A DNA stretch of 64,000 nucleotides from assembly GCF_028771845.1 (NCBI RefSeq), contig NZ_CP118270.1:6076001-6140000 (forward strand), read 5' to 3'. Positions 8,507-17,239 of this stretch are shown in pieces (position 1 is the first letter of the stretch; each line of letters opens with the position of its first letter). The DNA comes from Paenibacillus marchantiae. Lineage in GTDB: Bacteria; Bacillota; Bacilli; Paenibacillales; Paenibacillaceae. The translations under genes were made by a program, and so were the position numbers. The notes below the pieces were generated by a model. That model saw only the letters and a program-made list of their open reading frames with translations, had not been told where the DNA came from and did not search any database.

Positions 8507-9568
8507 TTACTCAGCTGTCGGAGATGCTGTTACTTTACCTGAAAGTGTATCCTGCAACGCCTGTTTAGCATTAGCCAATTCAGTTTCGTTGATATATACA
8601 TATGGACTTCTCCACTCTCCGGTTACAGGTGTGTAGTGCACATCCGATTTGGAAATATTCCAATAGGTTGAAATGAAGTTCTTCATTTGCTCCGATTCCA
8701 CGTCAGTTGTCATGTTGTCGTCAACAGCGCCTATCACTTTACCAATCTTCGTTACGCCTCCCAGTGATTTCAACTGATCCAACATAGAATTCAACACTTG
8801 ATTCTGACGTTTATTTCGGTCAAAATCGTTGGATTCATCTGTCTTCGGCTTACAATTCGATTTACGGTAACGAACAAAATCAAGTGCTTCTTTGCCATCC
8901 AAATGCTGTGCACCAGCCACCAGGTTAATATCCGTGCCATCGGCCGTATCTTTGTAACACATGTTTTTATCCACTGTTACATCCACGCCACCTACAGCAT
9001 TAACCGCATCCCGGAATGCTTGAAAATTCAGTACTGTCGTATAATTGATATCCACATTCAGATATTTGCCCATCATTTCTTTCATTTGATCCTCTGCATT
9101 TTTGCCAGAGGTTTTTTCTTGGGCTTTAAATTTAGGATAATAGGAATTTAATTTATTCGCCTTATATCCATCCAACTGAATACGGGTATCCCGAGGTAAA
9201 GATACAATGGTTGCCGTCTTGGTCTCCGGATTCAGAGAAGCTACCATAACCACATCCGATAGATACGTACCTGTTTCGGGACGGTTATCCGTACCTAGCA
9301 GCAACATCGTAATGGGTTTGGTTTTCGCTGACATTCCAGCCGGTACTGGCTTGTCAATGCCCGTATCAGCTACCTGATTGTATACCCAATAGAGATATCC
9401 GCAGCCTACCACAATTGCAATAACCAATAAACTTAAAATCAGTCTGCCAAAGGTTCGCATCTTTTTCTTCTTCTTTGGTTGCTTACCTTTGCCGTTCTTC
9501 GATCCAGAAGCGCCGGATTGAGTCGGTGCCTGTCTCCGTGGAGGCAGTCCGTTCGAATTCGAGTTCAT
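8507..9568 (-). CDS. LytR-CpsA-Psr (LCP) family cell-wall polymer ligase
   Basis: A 353-residue membrane-anchored protein. A cytoplasmic Lys/Gly-rich tail (1-40) with KKKKK precedes one transmembrane helix (about 45-65). An extracellular LCP domain follows, with TMLLLGTDNRPET (about 88-100), DVVMVASLNPETKTATIVSLPRDTRI and ALDFVRYRKS. The Arg and Asp residues in these motifs bind the pyrophosphate of the lipid-linked polymer. LCP enzymes attach teichoic acids or capsular polymers to peptidoglycan. An AAAGGTG site precedes the ATG. It sits within the yla cluster, between ylaH and ylaL, where B. subtilis has other small genes. Confidence 0.9.
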   Translation of the reverse strand: MNSNSNGLPPRRQAPTQSGASGSKNGKGKQPKKKKKMRTFGRLILSLLVIAIVVGCGYLYWVYNQVADTGIDKPVPAGMSAKTKPITMLLLGTDNRPETGTYLSDVVMVASLNPETKTATIVSLPRDTRIQLDGYKANKLNSYYPKFKAQEKTSGKNAEDQMKEMMGKYLNVDINYTTVLNFQAFRDAVNAVGGVDVTVDKNMCYKDTADGTDINLVAGAQHLDGKEALDFVRYRKSNCKPKTDESNDFDRNKRQNQVLNSMLDQLKSLGGVTKIGKVIGAVDDNMTTDVESEQMKNFISTYWNISKSDVHYTPVTGEWRSPYVYINETELANAKQALQDTLSGKVTASPTAE

Positions 9569-9658
9569 ATCTTCAACACCTTTATCACATCTGTTTTGGC
9601 CTATATATAAGACAACCGCTTTCCCTAAGGAAAACGGATGGTCTATACTATACAGAAT

Positions 9659-9955
9659 TTATGAGTTTCGAGCGGCAGCTTCCGCTTTTTTCTTTTGACG
9701 ACCTTCAATAAAATACCGAACTCTCACTAACAGCATCAAACCAACAGCCACCAGCAAACATTGAATAATTGGCAACTTGTCGATTTGAAACACAAGAAGC
9801 ATGAATGTGCCCATCGCCATCAATATATAGAGAACGATTTCCTTACCAAGTGGCAATTTCTGACGTACCCGAAACACCTTGTTATATACGTAAGTAATCA
9901 ATACAAAGATGACGATGTAGGCTACGATCGGGTTTGATGCGAACCATGCTTGCAT
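9659..9955 (-). CDS. ylaH: YlaH-like membrane protein
   Basis: A 98-residue protein with three hydrophobic segments (about 8-22, 38-57, 62-80) and a basic C-terminal tail. It is homologous in pattern and position to B. subtilis YlaH, which follows typA. AAAGGAG lies 10 nt before the ATG. Function is unknown. Confidence 0.8.
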   Translation of the reverse strand: MQAWFASNPIVAYIVIFVLITYVYNKVFRVRQKLPLGKEIVLYILMAMGTFMLLVFQIDKLPIIQCLLVAVGLMLLVRVRYFIEGRQKKKAEAAARNS

Positions 9956-9987
9956 GCACAGCCAGCTCCTTTCGTGTTCATGCTAGA

Positions 9988-10242
9988 TATAAGTTAACTG
10001 GTTGATGGAACCCTTCCAACAACATAAATTACAAAACTCTGCATGTGACCGTTTCGGATTCGGATCGTTCTTTCGGTCGCTGTTATCCCCATATTTTTTT
10101 GATCCATTTCTCAATGGTAAAATCCGGGGATAAAGGCGAACGCTTCGCTCCTACAGAATCGATTCCGAATCCTCCACTACTTCAGCGGGTTGTAATCGAC
10201 GTCGATGGTGTATATGTGTTCCATCAAACGTTAACTTATATC
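9988..10242 (+). repeat. Palindromic repeat element, copy A, with 24-bp terminal inverted repeats
   Basis: A 255-bp non-coding element fills the gap between ylaH and typA. Its ends, 9988-10013 and 10218-10242, are near-perfect inverted repeats of about 24 bp (ATATAAGTTAAC... against ...GTTAACTTATAT). Inside, GGATTCGGATCG (about 10057-10068) faces CGATTCCGAATCC. The core 10078-10156 carries TTATCCCC facing GGGGATAA and ends in GGCGAACGCTTCGCTCCTACAG. Copies with the same core occur at 37419-37498, 63172-63252 and 63356-63436. Confidence 0.8.
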
Positions 10243-10266
10243 ATTTATTTTAGTTGTAGTTAGGTG

Positions 10267-12108
10267 TTATTTTGTAGCCATTTTGCGTTGTTTTTCTGCA
10301 CGCTCACGCTCGGATTTGTTCAGGATCTTCTTACGGAGACGAATAGATTTTGGTGTAATCTCACAATATTCATCTTCATTCAGATATTCAAGCGCCTGTT
10401 CCAACGAGAAGATAATCGGAGTTTTAATTTTAACCGTATCATCTTTACCAGAAGAACGAACGTTAGTCAGTTGTTTTTCTTTGCAGATGTTAACAACGAT
10501 ATCATTGTCACGTGTATGTTCACCAACAATCATACCTTCGTAGATTTCAGTACCCGGCTCCAAGAAGAGCGTACCGCGATCCTCAACGCCCATCATGCCA
10601 TAGAACGTAGATGTACCAGTTTCAGTTGAGATCAGCACGCCTTGGTGACGTCCACCTACTTGACCGGATACTACTGGAGCGTAGCTGTCAAATGCATGGT
10701 TCATTACACCGTAACCACGAGTCAATGTCAGGAAGTTGGTGCTATATCCGATCAAACCACGTGCTGGAATCAGGAACTCCAGACGAACTTGACCACTACC
10801 TGTGTTGACCATGTTAACCATCTCTGCTTTACGTGCGCCCAGGCTCTCCATTACGGAACCCATGCTTTCTTCAGGGATATCAATCAACAAGCGCTCTAGA
10901 GGTTCCATTTTCTTACCGTCAACTTCTTTAACGATAACTTCTGGTTTGGATACTTGAAGCTCATATCCTTCACGACGCATATTTTCAATCAGGATACCTA
11001 AGTGAAGCTCACCACGTCCAGAAACGACAAATGCATCCGGGCTATCCGTTTCGTCAACACGAAGGGATACGTCAGTTTCCAATTCTTTGAACAAACGCTC
11101 ACGAAGTTTACGGGAAGTTACCCATTTACCTTCACGACCTGCGAATGGACTGTTGTTCACGAGGAACGTCATTTGCAGTGTAGGCTCATCAATTTTCAAA
11201 ACTGGAAGTGCTTCTGGGTTGTTCGGATCAGCGATGGTTTCACCAATGTTGATGTCCTTGATTCCTGCAATCGCAACGATGTCACCTGCTCCTGCTTCTT
11301 CCGTCTCAATACGTTTGAGACCCTGGAAACCGAACAGTTTCTCGATACGTGCAGTTTTGCTCTTACCATCACGCATAATAACCGTTACCGATTGTCCTTG
11401 ACGGATCACACCGCGGTTAACACGACCAATGGCAATACGGCCAAGGTATTCATTGTAGTCCATCAAAGTAACGAGGAATTGAAGTGGTTCTTCAACATTT
11501 TCGGTAGGGTGTGGGATATGACTAACGATGGTATTGTAAATCGCCATCATGTTGTCATCCTGTTTTGCAGGATCATTATCCATGCTGGATGTTCCGTTCA
11601 ATGCGGAAGCATATACAACAGGGAATTCAAGTTGTTGATCGTTGGCACCCAGTTCAATGAACAGGTCCAGTACTTCATCAATAACCTCAGTCGGACGAGC
11701 CGCTGGACGGTCAATTTTGTTTACAACAACGATTGGTGTCAGGTTGTGCTCCAAAGCTTTACGAAGTACGAATTTCGTTTGCGGCATACATCCTTCGTAA
11801 GCATCAACAACGAGCAAAACGCCGTCAACCATTTTCATGATACGTTCCACTTCACCACCAAAGTCGGCGTGTCCTGGTGTATCCACAATATTGATCAGGT
11901 AATCTTTATAGGTAATAGCTGTGTTTTTGGCCAGAATCGTAATACCGCGTTCACGCTCCAAATCGTTGGAGTCCATTGCGCGCTCCTGTACCGTTTCGTG
12001 ATCACGGAAAGTACCGGATTGCTGGAGCAACTTGTCGACGAGCGTTGTTTTCCCGTGGTCGACGTGGGCAATAATCGCAATATTGCGAATGTGTTCTCTT
12101 GAATGCAT
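10267..12108 (-). CDS. typA: Ribosome-associated GTPase TypA/BipA
   Basis: A 613-residue translational GTPase with IAHVDHGKTTLVDKLL (G1), RERGIT (G2), DTPGHADFGGEV (G3) and NKIDRP (G4). EF-G-like domain II, domains III and V, and the BipA-specific C-terminal domain follow (QVGGRHQGVLISTETGTSTFYGMM). It binds the ribosome and aids 50S assembly and stress growth. The start is uncertain: ATG at 12108 gives the usual family N-terminus MHSREHIRNIAII, with GGAAAGG 15 nt upstream. A TTG at 12138 would add 10 residues but has a poorer site. The neighbour ylaH matches B. subtilis ylaG-ylaH. Confidence 0.95.
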   Translation of the reverse strand: MHSREHIRNIAIIAHVDHGKTTLVDKLLQQSGTFRDHETVQERAMDSNDLERERGITILAKNTAITYKDYLINIVDTPGHADFGGEVERIMKMVDGVLLVVDAYEGCMPQTKFVLRKALEHNLTPIVVVNKIDRPAARPTEVIDEVLDLFIELGANDQQLEFPVVYASALNGTSSMDNDPAKQDDNMMAIYNTIVSHIPHPTENVEEPLQFLVTLMDYNEYLGRIAIGRVNRGVIRQGQSVTVIMRDGKSKTARIEKLFGFQGLKRIETEEAGAGDIVAIAGIKDINIGETIADPNNPEALPVLKIDEPTLQMTFLVNNSPFAGREGKWVTSRKLRERLFKELETDVSLRVDETDSPDAFVVSGRGELHLGILIENMRREGYELQVSKPEVIVKEVDGKKMEPLERLLIDIPEESMGSVMESLGARKAEMVNMVNTGSGQVRLEFLIPARGLIGYSTNFLTLTRGYGVMNHAFDSYAPVVSGQVGGRHQGVLISTETGTSTFYGMMGVEDRGTLFLEPGTEIYEGMIVGEHTRDNDIVVNICKEKQLTNVRSSGKDDTVKIKTPIIFSLEQALEYLNEDEYCEITPKSIRLRKKILNKSERERAEKQRKMATK

Positions 12109-12183
12109 GGTTTGTATCCATATCCTTTCCAATTTCAATTCTTATCTACTAAACTTCCCGCAAATTCGCAGGTTACTCACCCA

Positions 12184-12210
12184 AAATAAGCGTCGGTGAT
12201 ATCCCGACGC
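12184..12210 (-). terminator. Probable terminator of the LiaI-like gene
   Basis: A perfect 7-bp stem GCGTCGG/CCGACGC is followed on the minus strand by TTATTTT. It lies between the LiaI-like gene and typA. Confidence 0.65.
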
Positions 12211-12285
12211 ATGCCTATATCCCTTATATTATAGTTGATCATAGGTAAAAATCAAGATATTTCGCTTGAAAGACCACTGGGAATG

Positions 12286-12780
12286 TTACCAGCCTCTCCC
12301 TTGGCGTCCTCGGCCAAACAGCAACCACATCCCGCCTACAATCAAAATTACCGCCAGTACATAGATAATACCGGTGTGAAGCAGTGTAAATCCGAATAAA
12401 ATAATTGAAAGGATGCCCACGCCCAATGCCACCGGAAGTACCATTGCGGGTCTTCGATGATCAGCCAGTGCATATTCAAGCAAACCAACGGCAATTCCAA
12501 GCAAAAAAGCAGGCCACAGGTTGCTCATCAATCCGCTGCCCCATGTATTCGTGATTCCGAACAACAGACCATAGACGGTTAATGTTCCTGCTGGAACGAG
12601 TGACCATGATGGCGTGAGCCTTGCATAATATAATGCATGAAGAGCAATACCAGGCAACAAGATGAGCAAAGGCCAGAAGTGCCGTCCAATAAAGCCAAAC
12701 ACACCTAGTTTACCGAGTAAAATTATTAAACCTGCAACAAAAATAAATATTCCGATTGCTTTTTCATTTCTCATCCTCAT
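12286..12780 (-). CDS. LiaI/LiaF-like (DUF5668-type) integral membrane protein
   Basis: A 164-residue protein with six hydrophobic segments and the repeated pattern of GLIILLGKLGVFG...FWPLLILLPG, typical of LiaI-LiaF-like transmembrane regions. It ends in a basic tail (GRGRQGRGW). GAGGTGA lies 6 nt before the ATG. Family members appear in envelope-stress membrane proteins. No liaRS-type kinase or regulator is adjacent, so the role is not established. Confidence 0.65.
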   Translation of the reverse strand: MRMRNEKAIGIFIFVAGLIILLGKLGVFGFIGRHFWPLLILLPGIALHALYYARLTPSWSLVPAGTLTVYGLLFGITNTWGSGLMSNLWPAFLLGIAVGLLEYALADHRRPAMVLPVALGVGILSIILFGFTLLHTGIIYVLAVILIVGGMWLLFGRGRQGRGW

Positions 12781-13004
12781 CTACAATCACCTCTTATAAC
12801 ATTTGGCTATGTACCCCGTAAGATAAACTATAAGCACACCATGATGACTGACTGTTCCCAGCCTTCTTCTAGTGTAGCCGATGTGTATGCAAAAAACTAC
12901 ACTTTATGTCGTACTTCGCCTCTCTCCATTATCCTGTATTACCCTAAAATGATCGGTCTATGACTTATTCAAGTTCACCCATTTCTTCTGAACAAATAAA
13001 TACA

Positions 13005-13031
13005 GCAAAAAACTGCCCTTTACGGGCAGTT
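13005..13031 (-). terminator. Intrinsic terminator of the minus-strand terC gene
   Basis: An 8-bp stem AACTGCCC/GGGCAGTT has a 5-nt loop and is followed on the minus strand by T6. Confidence 0.85.
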
Positions 13032-13068
13032 CGCCAGAAAATTCACATTTCCATTTGCTCAAATCGAC

Positions 13069-13728
13069 TTACACGTTTCGACGAACAAACTTGTGCGCTC
13101 CTCCAATCGCGATTACAAGACAAGCCATAGCTACAGGCAGCAGTGTATGCGCCTCAGCAGCCAAGCCACCGAGCCACTGTCCCAGCTTCGGATCATTCAT
13201 CACCATCTCACCTGCTGTGAAGGCCAGAATACCTGAACCGGCAAATACCAGAATCGGAAACCGCTTCAACAAACCGACAATTAATCCGCTGCCCCATACC
13301 ACAATCGGAATACTTATGGCAATTCCGATGACCGTGAGCGCCAAGTCCCCATCCGCCAGCGCAGCAATCGCGAGAACGTTATCCAGACTCATGACAAAGT
13401 CAGCAATCAAAATCGTTTGGATCGCTTTCCAGGTCGTGGACGCCTTACGAATATGTACTTCATCTTCATTCTGAAGCAGCAGCTTGACAGCAATCCAGAG
13501 CAACAGCAAACCGCCAGCCGCCTGAATAAAAGGAATACCCAACAGCAGCACAGCTGCAAAGGTTAACAAACAACGCAAAACAACAGCGCCGAAAGCCCCC
13601 CACCATACCGCCTGCTTGCGCTGTCTCGCCGGCAAATCCTTGCTTGCAAGGGCAATAACAACCGCGTTATCTCCACTCAGAACCAGATTGATCATTAATA
13701 TTTCGGTCAGCAGCCATAGCGTATCCAT
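13069..13728 (-). CDS. TerC-family membrane metal transporter
   Basis: A 219-residue, seven-helix TerC protein. The two signature acidic motifs are present: INLVLSGDNAVVIALA (about 10-25) and ADFVMSLDNVLAIAAL (about 109-124). Characterised Bacillus relatives (YceF, YkoY) export manganese and help load secreted metalloenzymes. The ATG at 13728 is preferred because the GGGGGG tract lies 9 nt upstream; the in-frame ATG at 13737 touches that tract. It is transcribed divergently from a second TerC gene with 105 bp between the starts. I see no yybP-ykoY manganese riboswitch. Confidence 0.85.
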   Translation of the reverse strand: MDTLWLLTEILMINLVLSGDNAVVIALASKDLPARQRKQAVWWGAFGAVVLRCLLTFAAVLLLGIPFIQAAGGLLLLWIAVKLLLQNEDEVHIRKASTTWKAIQTILIADFVMSLDNVLAIAALADGDLALTVIGIAISIPIVVWGSGLIVGLLKRFPILVFAGSGILAFTAGEMVMNDPKLGQWLGGLAAEAHTLLPVAMACLVIAIGGAHKFVRRNV

Positions 13729-13833
13729 GCTCCTCATCCCCCCACTCTAACTTGTATGTCAAAGTTGTCCATGCTATTCTTAAACGTTGAACAAGCTTTC
13801 TCAGGTTTGGATATATAGAAGGAGTGACATCGT

Positions 13834-14535
13834 ATGGAGCTGTTTAGCCCCGCTTTTTGGCTAGCGTTGTTGAACGTTGTATTTATTGATCTAATTCTGG
13901 CTGGCGATAATGCCATCGTGATTGGTCTCGCAGCTCGAAATTTGCACCCTTCTGTGCAGAAAAGGGCGATTCTTTACGGAACAGGCGGTGCACTTTTGAT
14001 TCGCATTGTAGCCACCGTGATTGTGCTCTGGCTGCTTAAAGTGCCATGGCTACTCCTTGTTGGGGGATTACTCCTGATCTGGATTGCGTACAAGCTATTG
14101 GCAGATCAAGGGGAAGAGCATTCGGATATCAAGGCTGGCAGTTCTCTCTGGGTAGCCGTGCGAACGATTGTCATCGCAGACGCTGCCATGGGACTGGATA
14201 ACGTCATCGCCGTTGCTGGTGCAGCACAGCAGCACTTGGTGCTTGTTATACTCGGACTGCTGATCAGTGTACCTATTATCGTGTGGGGCAGTACGTTGTT
14301 TATCAAATTAATTAACCATTTCCCTTGGATCATTTATCTTGGAGCTATCGTGCTTGGGTATACGGCTTCAAACATGATCACAGAGGAGCAGCGTCTTGTA
14401 CCTTTCTTCACTGAGCATCCGGCACTGAGAATCTTATTTATCGTTCTCGTTACTGCTGGTGTTGTATTTGCAGGATATCGCAAACGTGCAAGCAGCAATA
14501 AACCAGGTGGAGAACGGCAGCACTCCTATTCCTAA
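13834..14535 (+). CDS. TerC-family membrane metal transporter (YjbE-like)
   Basis: A 233-residue TerC protein with FIDLILAGDNAIVIGLAARN (about 17-36) and ADAAMGLDNVIAVAGAA (about 112-128). It ends in a soluble tail rich in Lys, Arg and Ser. GAAGGAG precedes the ATG. It is paralogous to the divergent neighbour but not a recent duplicate, since the two share mainly the signature motifs. The likely substrate class is divalent metal, probably manganese. Confidence 0.85.
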   Translation: MELFSPAFWLALLNVVFIDLILAGDNAIVIGLAARNLHPSVQKRAILYGTGGALLIRIVATVIVLWLLKVPWLLLVGGLLLIWIAYKLLADQGEEHSDIKAGSSLWVAVRTIVIADAAMGLDNVIAVAGAAQQHLVLVILGLLISVPIIVWGSTLFIKLINHFPWIIYLGAIVLGYTASNMITEEQRLVPFFTEHPALRILFIVLVTAGVVFAGYRKRASSNKPGGERQHSYS

Positions 14536-14571
14536 GCTTTATTAAATGGGATTCCCATCAAACACAACCAT

Positions 14572-14611
14572 AAAAAAAGGACTGACCGATAATACATCGG
14601 CAGTCCTTTTT
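14572..14611. terminator. Bidirectional terminator between terC and thiI
   Basis: A 17-position stem AAAAAGGACTG(A)CCGAT/ATCGG(C)AGTCCTTTTT has a 5-nt loop and A and T runs on its two sides. Confidence 0.9.
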
Positions 14612-14665
14612 CTTCAAGAAGATAACATAGTCCTTATTATGTTATTCAATCCACAATACGGTTCC

Positions 14666-15910
14666 TCAGAACCACTCTTCTTTCATGTCATTAACTTCAT
14701 TCTGCTGATTGGTGACAATAAAGTTTTCACCTGCATGAAGCGTAATTGTTTCTGTCTGCTCCACCGCCTGCTCCACCCATTCCGGCAGTTGACTCATGGT
14801 TGCTTCAATCTTGTCCACAATGCGAAGATTCGGATTGGTGGATGGGGATTTCGGTACAAAAAGAGTACAACAGTCTTCATATGGCAGAATCGATATATCA
14901 TACGTCCCGATCTGTTTGGATAAAGTTATAATTTCCTGTTTGTCCATCATGACAAGTGGTCGCAGCAACGGCAGATCCGTCGCACGTCCAATGACATTCA
15001 TGCTTGGCAGGGTCTGGCTCGCTACCTGACCCAGACTATCTCCGGTAATCAGTGCAAGCGCACGCTCACGTTCAGCCAGCTTGGTTGCAATACGTAACAT
15101 AGAGCGGCGCATCAGTGTGATGATCAAGTTATCCTGTCCCAGTTGGGTAAATGCAGTTTGAATTTCCGTAAAAGGGACCAGATGCAGCTTAATTGTGCCT
15201 GCATGATCAGCAAGTGCACGCGCCAAATCAATGACCTTTTCTTTGGCACGCTGGCTTGTGAACGGATAACTGTAAAAGTGTACACATTCCACTTCCAGGC
15301 CTCTACGCATCGAAGACCATGCCGCTACAGGGCTGTCTATGCCACCCGATAATAACAGCATCGCTTTTCCATTTGTGCCAAGGGGGAACCCGCCTACGGC
15401 CGGAATCACCTCACTGAAGATATACGTGCCCTGATCCCGAATTTCCACGCGCAGTTCAATGTCAGGTTGACGCACGTCGACGCTTAACTGCTGGAATTTC
15501 CGAAGAATCGGAGAACCTACCAGATGGTTCATTTCATGCGAAGAATTGGGGAACTCTTTCCAAACACGCCGTGCATTAACTTTAAACGTGGTACCGTCTT
15601 TGAATTCAGACTCTCTTTCATCCATAAAAGCAACGGCTGTCTCCACGATTTGGTCAGTCTCCGATGGGGTCACTTTAACCGGACTGATCGACATAACGCC
15701 GAATACTCGTTTCAGCACAGCGATCAGCTCTGTATGAGATTCGCCACCCAGATCAACATACAACCGTCCAAACTCCTTCCGCAGACTTGCACCTGGATAA
15801 GGTTTGAGCAGGGAACGTACCTGGGTGATGATTGTTTTTTCGAACCGGGCACGGTTTTTTCCTTTTAACATAAACTCTCCGAAACGGAGAAGCAGCATAT
15901 CATATTTCAT
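14666..15910 (-). CDS. thiI: tRNA 4-thiouridine synthetase ThiI
   Basis: A 414-residue enzyme with an N-terminal ferredoxin-like domain, a THUMP domain (about 60-165) and a PP-loop ATPase domain. The PP-loop is LLLSGGIDSPVAAW (about 186-199). It adenylates U8 of tRNA and transfers persulfide sulfur; it may also serve thiazole synthesis. The E. coli-type C-terminal rhodanese domain is absent, as in Bacilli. There the partner cysteine desulfurase NifZ supplies sulfur directly, and that gene lies 6 nt upstream here. Confidence 0.95.
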   Translation of the reverse strand: MKYDMLLLRFGEFMLKGKNRARFEKTIITQVRSLLKPYPGASLRKEFGRLYVDLGGESHTELIAVLKRVFGVMSISPVKVTPSETDQIVETAVAFMDERESEFKDGTTFKVNARRVWKEFPNSSHEMNHLVGSPILRKFQQLSVDVRQPDIELRVEIRDQGTYIFSEVIPAVGGFPLGTNGKAMLLLSGGIDSPVAAWSSMRRGLEVECVHFYSYPFTSQRAKEKVIDLARALADHAGTIKLHLVPFTEIQTAFTQLGQDNLIITLMRRSMLRIATKLAERERALALITGDSLGQVASQTLPSMNVIGRATDLPLLRPLVMMDKQEIITLSKQIGTYDISILPYEDCCTLFVPKSPSTNPNLRIVDKIEATMSQLPEWVEQAVEQTETITLHAGENFIVTNQQNEVNDMKEEWF

Positions 15911-15916
15911 CTAAAA

Positions 15917-17065
15917 TCACATCCGCCTTTCCAACGGGCGCAGCTGCGCCACCATCTGATGTAAAGCCTGCTCCAGCAGTGCCACATCTTCTTCTGTATG
16001 TTCATCTCCAAGACTAATACGCAATCCACCAGCAGCACAAGCATTATCCCTGCCCATGGCAAGCAATACCCTGCTGGGTTCAGCCGATCGCGAAGAGCAG
16101 GCAGATTGTGTAGAAACAGTTACTCCAAGTTGTTCAAGGGTATGCAGCGCCACTTCTGCCTTCATTCCAGGATAGGAAAAATGAACAATGTGCGGCGCAC
16201 CCTCCTTACGACTATTTAACACAAGTCCGGGAATAGTATCTATGACCTCCATGATACGATCTCGCAAAATCGTTGTACGCTGTGCAAAGTCAGCCTGACG
16301 TTCCGCAGCGAGACGCATCGCCTTCGCCATACCCACAAGCAAAGGTACATTTTCAGTACCCGCTCTTAGTCCCTGCTCTTGGGAACCCCCTGACAGTAAA
16401 GGCGTTAGCTCGACTCCACTTCGTACGTAGAGAAGACCAGCTCCTTTGGGACCACGAATCTTGTGAGCAGACAAGCTGTAAAGATCCGCGCCCCATGCCG
16501 CAGGTTTAGCTTCCATCTTGCCAAAACCCTGCACACCATCTACATGAAAAAGCACCTTTGGTGCTTCCTTTTTCAGTCGTACACCGATTTCAGCAATTGG
16601 ATGTTTCGCTCCTGTTTCATTGTTCACATGCATCAGACTCACAAGCACCGTATCCGATCTTATGGCATCCACTACCTGCTGGGCGCTAACCAGACCATCG
16701 GAATCCACGGGAAGCCAAGTGACCTCCCATCCCCACTGCTGTAGCTGCACAAAACTCTCGTAAACTGAAGCATGTTCCGTTGCAGTTGTAATAATGTGTT
16801 TGCCCCGAGACTGATACTGTAATGCCGCCCCTTTAATGGCAAGATTGTTGCTCTCAGTTGCGCCTGAGGTAAATACGATTTCTTCCGGTTTCACATCAAT
16901 TGCGGCGGCACAACCAGATCGCGCTCGGCGCAACAATTGATGGGCTCGCTCACCATATCCATGTATCGATGACGGATTCCCATATTGCGCCTCCATAATC
17001 TCGGCCATTGTACGAACGACATCCGGATGAGGAGGCGTCGTTGCTGCATAATCAAAATATTTCAA
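15917..17065 (-). CDS. Cysteine desulfurase dedicated to ThiI (NifS/NifZ-type)
   Basis: A 382-residue PLP enzyme converting cysteine to alanine with an enzyme persulfide. It shows YFDYAATTPPHPDVV near the start, GNPSSIHGYGERA, VTSGATESNNLAIKG, SAHKIRGPKGAGLLY with the PLP Lys, and the persulfide loop STQSACSSRSAEPS with its Cys. The start is placed at the TTG at 17065, because AGGAGGGG lies 8 nt upstream and LKYFDYAATTP is the family N-terminus. The 24 residues encoded upstream are not family-like. Operon with thiI. Confidence 0.9.
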   Translation of the reverse strand: MKYFDYAATTPPHPDVVRTMAEIMEAQYGNPSSIHGYGERAHQLLRRARSGCAAAIDVKPEEIVFTSGATESNNLAIKGAALQYQSRGKHIITTATEHASVYESFVQLQQWGWEVTWLPVDSDGLVSAQQVVDAIRSDTVLVSLMHVNNETGAKHPIAEIGVRLKKEAPKVLFHVDGVQGFGKMEAKPAAWGADLYSLSAHKIRGPKGAGLLYVRSGVELTPLLSGGSQEQGLRAGTENVPLLVGMAKAMRLAAERQADFAQRTTILRDRIMEVIDTIPGLVLNSRKEGAPHIVHFSYPGMKAEVALHTLEQLGVTVSTQSACSSRSAEPSRVLLAMGRDNACAAGGLRISLGDEHTEEDVALLEQALHQMVAQLRPLERRM

Positions 17066-17239
17066 ATGAGGTTCCCCTCCTTGTCTCTTCGTTGTGGAAT
17101 CTACAGTGAGCATTGTAACACGATCCCCGCTCAACACAAAAAGACCAAACAGGAACTAAGCACATTTAAGACTGCTGTTCCCGCGTTTGATCTCTTCCTG
17201 GGCGTACTGTTGTGTTGCCATTTCTTTGGTCTATACCAT

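Noticed and set aside
9600..9645. Hairpin CCGCTTTCC/GGAAAACGG between the LCP and ylaH genes as a terminator
   Set aside because: The stem contains a mismatch and there is no T-run on the minus strand; too weak to call.
11002..12102. 366-codon open frame opposite typA
   Set aside because: It lies wholly antisense to a strongly conserved GTPase, has no ribosome-binding site, and its product has no recognisable fold. It arises from codon bias of typA.
13738..13833. Manganese (yybP-ykoY) riboswitch between the terC genes
   Set aside because: The gap is too short and lacks the conserved paired elements of that riboswitch.
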